DNA of 64,000 nucleotides, taken from contig CAZYMB010000003.1 of NCBI GenBank assembly GCA_964648795.1, forward strand, positions 122,565-186,564, read 5' to 3'. The translations under genes and the position numbers were made by a program. This DNA is from JAHDDW01 sp964648795. Lineage in GTDB: Bacteria > Actinomycetota > Acidimicrobiia > Acidimicrobiales > SZUA-35. The notes below the pieces were generated by a model. That model ran no database searches and was not told the origin of the DNA. It saw only the letters and a program-made list of their open reading frames with translations. How positions within the stretch are numbered: the stretch's first letter is position 1; every line of letters begins with the position of its first letter. This document shows positions 59,154-64,000 of this stretch, one piece after another.

Positions 59154-60242
59154 TTAGGGACTTCTTACTGGCAAGGTGTTCATTACCTCGCAACCATCTG
59201 CGGTCACCAGAATTAGGTTCTCGACCCTTACTCCCCCAACGTCGGGAACGTAGACCGCTGGCTCCAAGGCAACGATATTTCCTTGCTGCATTTCTAGACT
59301 GGCGTCTGGGTCGTGTTCTGAGAAGTATGGCCTCTCGTGAGTGTCGAGGCCGATGTTGTGCCCGAACGGATGAAGTATGTATTCGCCATAGCCTGCTTCG
59401 TTTAGTACTTTGTCGGCGGCTTCTTTAACTTGACCATACGTAGCCCCCGGCGCTATGACTGAAGTCGACACCTCTAAGGCTTGCCTGACCGTCTCGTACA
59501 CTTCTATTTGCTGTTCGCTTAGTTCGCCTCGCCATAATGTGCGTGCAGAATCCGATTTGTAGCCGTTGATGGCTCCACCAAAGTCGATAATCACAAACTC
59601 GCCGTCTCGAATTGTACGATCCGTTGGTGTTGCATGCGGCGAGAGCGAATTAGGGCCTGAGGCCACAATCGTGGGAAACCCAACTTCGGTTGCTCCTGCT
59701 CCCAGCATTGCAGACTCAAGGGCTGAGCGAACATTTATCTCTGTTGCACCTGGGTTATTGAGCATGTCTTCGGCCGCTATAAATCCTTGCTCAGCTGCTG
59801 CCAGTGCTGTGCGCATGTTGGCGATCTCGTCTTGGTCTTTAACTAGCCTGAGCCTAAGTAACGGATCGGTGTCTAGTTCGTTTACTTCAACTCCGACCTT
59901 ACCCAATGCGTTAGCTTGAGCCAGAGTCACCCTGCTCGCTACGACCCCTACTCGCCCACTTGCTGAGTTTTTGATGACTCCATAGCTGTCAACCGACGTA
60001 TCAGCTTCAACTACGACCGTGGGGTCTCCCCATGAATCGACCTCAGCTCTAACCGAGACCGTGTATCTAGGATCGACTATTAGGGTTGTGGTACCAGCCT
60101 GCGCATTAACGACCACGACCCCAGTTGAGCCAGAGAAACCGGTGAGCCAACGTGACGAGACTGCGTCAAAACAAACTAGGCAGTCAACGCCAGCCTCGGA
60201 TAGCACCTCGTATGTTCTGTTTTGGCGTGTGCTGTGAAACAT
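59154..60242 (-). CDS. M24-family Xaa-Pro aminopeptidase/dipeptidase
   Basis: The 362-residue protein has an N-terminal creatinase-like domain and a C-terminal pita-bread M24 domain. All five metal ligands are visible: Asp in IIDFGGAINGYKSDSART (two Asp), His in FGHNIGLDTHE, Glu in VALEPAVY and Glu in GVRVENLIL. It removes residues N-terminal to proline from peptides in the cytoplasm. AAGG precedes the ATG. It is divergent from bcp, with possible opposed -10 elements near 60254-60265. Confidence 0.93.
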   Translation of the reverse strand: MFHSTRQNRTYEVLSEAGVDCLVCFDAVSSRWLTGFSGSTGVVVVNAQAGTTTLIVDPRYTVSVRAEVDSWGDPTVVVEADTSVDSYGVIKNSASGRVGVVASRVTLAQANALGKVGVEVNELDTDPLLRLRLVKDQDEIANMRTALAAAEQGFIAAEDMLNNPGATEINVRSALESAMLGAGATEVGFPTIVASGPNSLSPHATPTDRTIRDGEFVIIDFGGAINGYKSDSARTLWRGELSEQQIEVYETVRQALEVSTSVIAPGATYGQVKEAADKVLNEAGYGEYILHPFGHNIGLDTHERPYFSEHDPDASLEMQQGNIVALEPAVYVPDVGGVRVENLILVTADGCEVMNTLPVRSP

Positions 60243-60298
60243 CAGTGACCTTGATGTTATAGGATGTAACAGATCAAAGAGAGCCCAGGAGAATCAAA

Positions 60299-60784
60299 TT
60301 GGCAGAGAAACCGCAACCACTAGAAGTTGGCACGAAAGCCCCTATGTTTACTGGTGTCACCACCACTGGTGAGAAACTAGCGTTGAAAGACCAATCCGGC
60401 ATAGTTGCTCTTTACTTCTACCCCAAAGACGACACTCCTGGCTGTACTAAGCAAGCCTGCAACCTACAAGAGAACATGTCAGCCCTAAAGAAGGCGAAAG
60501 TAACCGTGATTGGTGTCTCTCCTGACGACACTGATTCTCACCAGGCTTTTACCGACAAGTTCAAACTCAAGTTCCCACTTATCGCCGATGTTGATAAGAA
60601 GGTGATCGACAAGTATGGCGTGTGGGGCGAAAAAATGAACTACGGAAAAACGTTCATGGGCTTACAACGTGTTACGTATCTAATCGACATGGATAATGGC
60701 GGCAAAATTATCCACGTATTCAAACGACCTAAAACAGCCGAACACTCAGAAGAGATTCTGAAGAAACTTAGCGATCTAACTTAG
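60299..60784 (+). CDS. bcp: Thiol peroxidase Bcp (peroxiredoxin Q type)
   Basis: This 161-residue peroxiredoxin reduces peroxides using thioredoxin-type reductants. The peroxidatic Cys49 is in DDTPGCTKQACNL, with Cys54 as the likely resolving Cys of this subgroup. The start is TTG, supported by AGGAG seven bases upstream. Its stop overlaps that of the convergent redoxin gene by four bases. Confidence 0.93.
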   Translation: MAEKPQPLEVGTKAPMFTGVTTTGEKLALKDQSGIVALYFYPKDDTPGCTKQACNLQENMSALKKAKVTVIGVSPDDTDSHQAFTDKFKLKFPLIADVDKKVIDKYGVWGEKMNYGKTFMGLQRVTYLIDMDNGGKIIHVFKRPKTAEHSEEILKKLSDLT

Positions 60785-61356
60785 CCAAAGTAATCTGGCT
60801 CGTTGCCTGGTTTCCATTTGATGTTGCAGCCCATTGAAGGGATTTGGTCCTGGGTTATGTCTTGGCCTGAAAGCAGAGCGTCTGCTGCTTGTCGCAGATC
60901 TGCGCCGTCTGGGTCAACGCTGTTGCCTGGTCTAGATCTGTCGAACTGCCCTCTATAAACAAGCTTGTGTGAGTCGTCGAACAAGAACAGGTCTGGGGTG
61001 CAGGCAGCTTTATAAGCCTTCGCTACTTCTTGAGTTTCGTCGTAAAGGTATGGCATGGCGAATCCATGTGCTATTGCCTGTGCGGCTAAACGCTCTGGAG
61101 CATCGTCAGGATAACCCTCTACATCGTTAGAAGAGATGGCAACCATTGCGAGCTTACCTTCAAAATCATCCGAGAATTTGCCGAAGGCAGCCTCCATGTT
61201 AATTACAAATGGACAATGTGCAGAGATAAATGCAACAAGTAACGGTTGTGAACCAAAGTCGCTCAACGACACCTTTTCCTGCGTCATCGCATCGAGCAAG
61301 GCAAAATCTGGAGCTTGGGTACCTAGTTCTAACATTTCTGAATTAGTTTCGACCAT
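60781..61356 (-). CDS. AhpC/TSA-like redoxin
   Basis: This 191-residue thioredoxin-fold protein has a single Cys at the active-site position in FISAHCPFVINME and a second Cys in KAACTPDLFLFD. It belongs to the redoxin group with CPxV-type motifs often annotated as thioredoxin family. It probably acts in peroxide or disulfide reduction in the cytoplasm, since no signal peptide is visible. TAGGTT lies seven bases before the ATG. Confidence 0.85.
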   Translation of the reverse strand: MVETNSEMLELGTQAPDFALLDAMTQEKVSLSDFGSQPLLVAFISAHCPFVINMEAAFGKFSDDFEGKLAMVAISSNDVEGYPDDAPERLAAQAIAHGFAMPYLYDETQEVAKAYKAACTPDLFLFDDSHKLVYRGQFDRSRPGNSVDPDGADLRQAADALLSGQDITQDQIPSMGCNIKWKPGNEPDYFG

Positions 61357-61363
61357 GAATCAC

Positions 61364-61369
61364 AACCTA
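61364..61369 (-). promoter_or_regulatory. -10 element TAGGTT, near-leaderless, for the redoxin gene
   Basis: TAGGTT on the minus strand is seven bases upstream of the redoxin ATG. The divergent TPM-like gene has the same hexamer six bases before its own ATG. Confidence 0.4.
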
Positions 61370-61418
61370 GCACCTTATTTGGAGCCACCGCTCAAGCAGT
61401 AGGTTTTTGAATTCCTGC

Positions 61419-61424
61419 TAGGTT
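61419..61424 (+). promoter_or_regulatory. -10 element TAGGTT, leaderless geometry, for the TPM-like gene
   Basis: TAGGTT is followed by six bases (TTATCC) and the ATG at 61431. There is no Shine-Dalgarno sequence, as expected for a leaderless transcript. Confidence 0.5.
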
Positions 61425-61430
61425 TTATCC

Positions 61431-62522
61431 ATGAAAAGAATTCTCATCCTTATTACAGCTGCATTAGCCACTATTGCACTCTCGGCATCGCCAGCTATGG
61501 CCCAGAACTCGGCCTTAGACCAAATCGTTTCTGACGGCTACTTCTTTGACGGGGTCGACGCAACCAATATCGCTGCTGCGGCTAACGCCAGCGATCTAGC
61601 CCAGCGTGGGGTCGCTACAGTAGTGGCAAATTTGGGTGGCGCCGACTTTGCTCAGACCCAAGCAGTGAACACTCTCACTGACCTTGTAACAGTGACCAAC
61701 GAATATCACACCGTAATTGTGGTCTCAGACGACGGAACTAACAGTGGTAATAATGGCATTGGTATTGACTCGACAGTTCTCACGACGGCTGAACAAGACG
61801 TCATCTTCGACGCAATGGTTCCCCGCCTCATTGCCGATGATCTCGCTGCGGCAATAACAGCCGCTGAGAATGCACTCCCTGCTGACTTGGCTTTACGCAC
61901 ACCCGATATTGCTCTCGAGTCAGATGCAACAACCTCAGGACTAGAGCCCGGTGCACTTGGAGAAGGTGGCTCCTCATTAGATGACAGCCTGAGTTCAGGT
62001 TTAGAGCCAGGGGCCCTCGATAACGAGGCAAGTACTACGGGTTCTGCTGGAGATGTAGCTGACGCTGCAGAAACAACGACTGAGTCAACTGGCGGAGGCT
62101 TCTCTATCGGAAGAATCATCTTTTGGGGAATCATTTTGTTCATAGGCTACAAAATCGTTAAATGGTTCTTTGGCAGAAAACGCAAAGCCGCTGCCCAAGC
62201 ACAAGCCACTCCAGTCGGACATGGTGAAGGCCCATTCAGCCAAACACAATCTCAAAGCACTGGCGGACTTGGCACTAGTCGTCGCGGAGGTGGGATACTT
62301 GGTTCTCTTGCCGGTGCAGCACTTCCCAGCATCCTTGGAAATGTTCTCAACAATAGATCAAGCTCTTCGACATCGTCCACCGGCTTGTCTAGTTCAACTG
62401 GTAGAACCACTAGAAGAACTTCTGGTGGCAGCATTTTCTCAGGTCGCAGGACTGGCAGTAGCCGCTCAAGTCGTGGGCGCAGCCGTAGTTTCAAACGCCG
62501 TGGGCGTAGCCGAAAGTTCTAG
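61431..62522 (+). CDS. TPM-domain-like exported membrane protein
   Basis: This 363-residue protein has a signal peptide (about 1-24), an extracytoplasmic TPM-like domain (about 25-155: VATVVANLGGADF and a YHTVIVVSDDG strand), a linker with two SGLEPGAL copies, a membrane segment (about 222-242), and a cytoplasmic Gly/Ser/Arg-rich tail ending in repeated R-S-R-x units. TPM domains occur in photosystem-II-repair and membrane-quality proteins. The domain assignment is moderate. Its stop overlaps that of the anti-sigma-like gene by four bases. Confidence 0.65.
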   Translation: MKRILILITAALATIALSASPAMAQNSALDQIVSDGYFFDGVDATNIAAAANASDLAQRGVATVVANLGGADFAQTQAVNTLTDLVTVTNEYHTVIVVSDDGTNSGNNGIGIDSTVLTTAEQDVIFDAMVPRLIADDLAAAITAAENALPADLALRTPDIALESDATTSGLEPGALGEGGSSLDDSLSSGLEPGALDNEASTTGSAGDVADAAETTTESTGGGFSIGRIIFWGIILFIGYKIVKWFFGRKRKAAAQAQATPVGHGEGPFSQTQSQSTGGLGTSRRGGGILGSLAGAALPSILGNVLNNRSSSSTSSTGLSSSTGRTTRRTSGGSIFSGRRTGSSRSSRGRSRSFKRRGRSRKF

Positions 62523-63454
62523 ATTCTCGAAATTGAGAGCTCAAACTCAAACGTTACGTCTGCTACCGAGGTAACTACGATGAAATATTCTCGCCCAGCT
62601 TCGACATCGATCTCATTTAGAATTTGGGTAGATGCTAGTTGAGTATTTGCATCGTCATAAACATCAAATGTAATGTCCGCCACTTCCCCACTAAGGACTA
62701 TGGCAACGGTGTCATCATCGGCAGCAACAAATCTGTATAAGAATATGTCTACTGGCCCAACTTGACCACCGGCTGAATCAATATCGGATTCACCAAAACT
62801 AAGTTGCTCGACCTCAACAAGAACCCGACCCGCTTCCAACTCTGCCAACCATGGAAGTGCATCAAGAGGATTCAAGACAGGATCGCCGCCCGCAGACCCG
62901 GATTCACCCACCTCAGGAACAGCTAAGCCATCGACCGCTGATTCTTCGACAGCACCATCTACTGAATTCAGTGCTTCGCTTGTAAGCGCTTCTCCGTCGG
63001 CTGCCTGTGACTCGACTGAATCAAGATCAGCTTCGGCACTGTTTAGAGCCGGTGCGCTCTCTGCCCCACTGGCTTCGAAGGACTCATCTCCTACTGAAGC
63101 AGAGTCTGAGGCTATGGAGTCGCTATCGCTGCCATTTAACTGCAAGAAAGCTAACCCACCAACTGCTAACACTAGTAGACCTGCAGCAGAGCCAAGCATT
63201 GATTTCTTCAACCTCGCTCCACGACTATTAGTTGTAACGGCCGCAGAAGCTGGCACCTGGGTAGCAGTGTCTACTCGAGTCGCTTCTGTTGTCTCGTTTA
63301 TAACAGTCGGCGTTGCGCTGACACTGCCAGCTTTAGCAGCCAACGAGGCATCAATCTTGTCCCAATAGTCATGGCCTGGAGCAGGGACTGTACCAGTGAG
63401 TTCGCCAGCTAAGGCTGCTTCTAGTTCTGGGTTTAGATCTTCTGGATTACTCAT
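62519..63454 (-). CDS. Anti-sigma-factor-like membrane protein
   Basis: The 311-residue protein has a short cytoplasmic part (about 1-85, with PGHDYWDKIDASLAAKA), one membrane segment (about 87-107), an acidic Ser/Glu/Ala-rich linker and a C-terminal beta domain (about 230-311). It starts eight bases inside the end of the ECF sigma gene with a GGGAG Shine-Dalgarno, the classic sigma/anti-sigma layout. There is no recognisable HxxxCxxC zinc motif, so it is not a zinc anti-sigma factor. The identification rests on position and topology. Confidence 0.7.
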   Translation of the reverse strand: MSNPEDLNPELEAALAGELTGTVPAPGHDYWDKIDASLAAKAGSVSATPTVINETTEATRVDTATQVPASAAVTTNSRGARLKKSMLGSAAGLLVLAVGGLAFLQLNGSDSDSIASDSASVGDESFEASGAESAPALNSAEADLDSVESQAADGEALTSEALNSVDGAVEESAVDGLAVPEVGESGSAGGDPVLNPLDALPWLAELEAGRVLVEVEQLSFGESDIDSAGGQVGPVDIFLYRFVAADDDTVAIVLSGEVADITFDVYDDANTQLASTQILNEIDVEAGREYFIVVTSVADVTFEFELSISRI

Positions 63455-63998
63455 TTTGATCTCCCGCTATCTGTCTAAGTCTAGCTTTGGCTCGTGAAAC
63501 ACGAGATGCAACAGTGCCTCGCTCTACCCCGAGGACGTCTGCTGTTTCGTCAAAGGTGTAGCCAAGGCCACTTGTGTAAAAAAGCATTGCTCTAGTGTCT
63601 GGGTCAAGTTCACTGAGAAGGACTTTGACCAATCCTCGTTCTGCAACAGACTCTGTTTGTGACCTACCTACATCAGGCATCTGGTCTTCGCTCACTAAAT
63701 CAAAGTCTTCGTGAGTTCTGATCTTCTCAGAGCGGACATAGTCGATTGCTGTGCGATAGCAGATTGAGTGAAGCCAAGTCTTCATGGATGACTGGTGTTT
63801 GAAGTCGCCAACCGCCATAAAGGCCTTCTCATAAGAGCGCTGCATAACGTCATCTATAGCGCTTTGAGACCTAACCACATTCCAGACAACACCACGAAGG
63901 TCAGAATCCATACCACGAATCAGGCGTCCAAAAGCACTAGCGTCACCCATCCGGGCTAAGTGCTCTAGCTCTATGTCCGTTAGTGGCTTCTCGCCCAT
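63447..63998 (-). CDS. ECF-type RNA polymerase sigma factor
   Basis: The 183-residue protein has region 2 (about 20-90: SAIDDVMQRSYEKAF, WLHSICYRTAIDYVRS) and region 4 (about 125-180: GYTFDETADVLGVERGTVASRVSRAK). There is no region 1 or 3. It would direct RNA polymerase to a stress regulon and be held by the downstream membrane protein. The ATG is two bases from the window edge, so upstream control cannot be seen. Confidence 0.93.
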   Translation of the reverse strand: MGEKPLTDIELEHLARMGDASAFGRLIRGMDSDLRGVVWNVVRSQSAIDDVMQRSYEKAFMAVGDFKHQSSMKTWLHSICYRTAIDYVRSEKIRTHEDFDLVSEDQMPDVGRSQTESVAERGLVKVLLSELDPDTRAMLFYTSGLGYTFDETADVLGVERGTVASRVSRAKARLRQIAGDQNE

Positions 63999-64000
63999 TA

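Overview
The window comes from an actinobacterium (phylum Actinomycetota) of moderate GC content, most likely an Acidimicrobiia-like or related uncultured lineage. The taxon rests on gene content: a mycothiol ligase (mshC), the mycobacterial-type phosphatidylinositol mannoside set (pgsA, patA, pimA), an InhA-like enoyl-ACP reductase, an ImuA'-like mutasome protein, PdxS/PdxT, Ku with a LigD-type polymerase domain, and comF-hpf-secA-prfB synteny. A run of 100 N at 35840-35939 shows this is a scaffold. Genes are dense. After start-site correction no gap between genes exceeds 300 bases. I saw no rRNA, tRNA, CRISPR array, insertion sequence or prophage.

Region 1 (1-9096, minus strand) runs mshC, a HIT-family Ap4A hydrolase/phosphorylase, two unknown genes, pgsA-patA-pimA, a degenerate M48-type membrane protein, pdxS, pdxT and imuA'. 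The order HIT-pgsA-patA-pimA ... pdxS-pdxT resembles the Mycobacterium tuberculosis Rv2613c-Rv2604c region as I recall it. Region 2 (9131-20640) holds fabI/inhA, two LytM (M23) envelope peptidases flanking two overlapping DUF21/CBS transporters, a divergent birA / biotin-carboxylase pair sharing one short promoter, an LpdA-type flavoenzyme, a glycosyltransferase and a TlpA-like lipoprotein.

Region 3 (20800-32739) is a surface-polysaccharide locus: a Wzm-type permease on the plus strand, then one long overlapping minus-strand operon (GDP-fucose synthase, two GT4 glycosyltransferases, rfbB, wzt, a coiled-coil protein, rfbC, rfbD, rfbA), followed by a SpoIID/LytB-DUF4214 secreted protein. Region 4 (32843-40987) has pepA, a LigD polymerase domain, Ku (interrupted by the N gap), a membrane protein, prfB and secA.

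Region 5 (41085-46421) is an island of exported proteins inserted into the otherwise conserved comF-hpf-secA neighbourhood. It holds a DUF4214-zincin fusion, three Thr-rich lipoproteins sharing an NSLSLGxRP motif (two of them carrying a perfect 299-bp duplicated promoter and leader) and a secreted-protein/lipoprotein pair. I find this the most unusual part of the window. Region 6 (46466-63998) carries hpf, comF, small and membrane proteins, menA, a fatty-acyl-reductase/HAD fusion with a PlsC acyltransferase, aconitase, an atypical acyl-CoA carboxylase beta chain, citrate synthase, an M24 peptidase, two peroxiredoxin-like proteins, a TPM-like protein and an ECF sigma / anti-sigma pair cut at the window edge.

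Two genome-wide patterns stand out. Nine genes have a TANNNT -10 element exactly six bases before a start codon, which points to frequent leaderless mRNAs. Four of ten convergent gene pairs overlap tail to tail by exactly four bases, and only one convergent junction has room for an obvious terminator.
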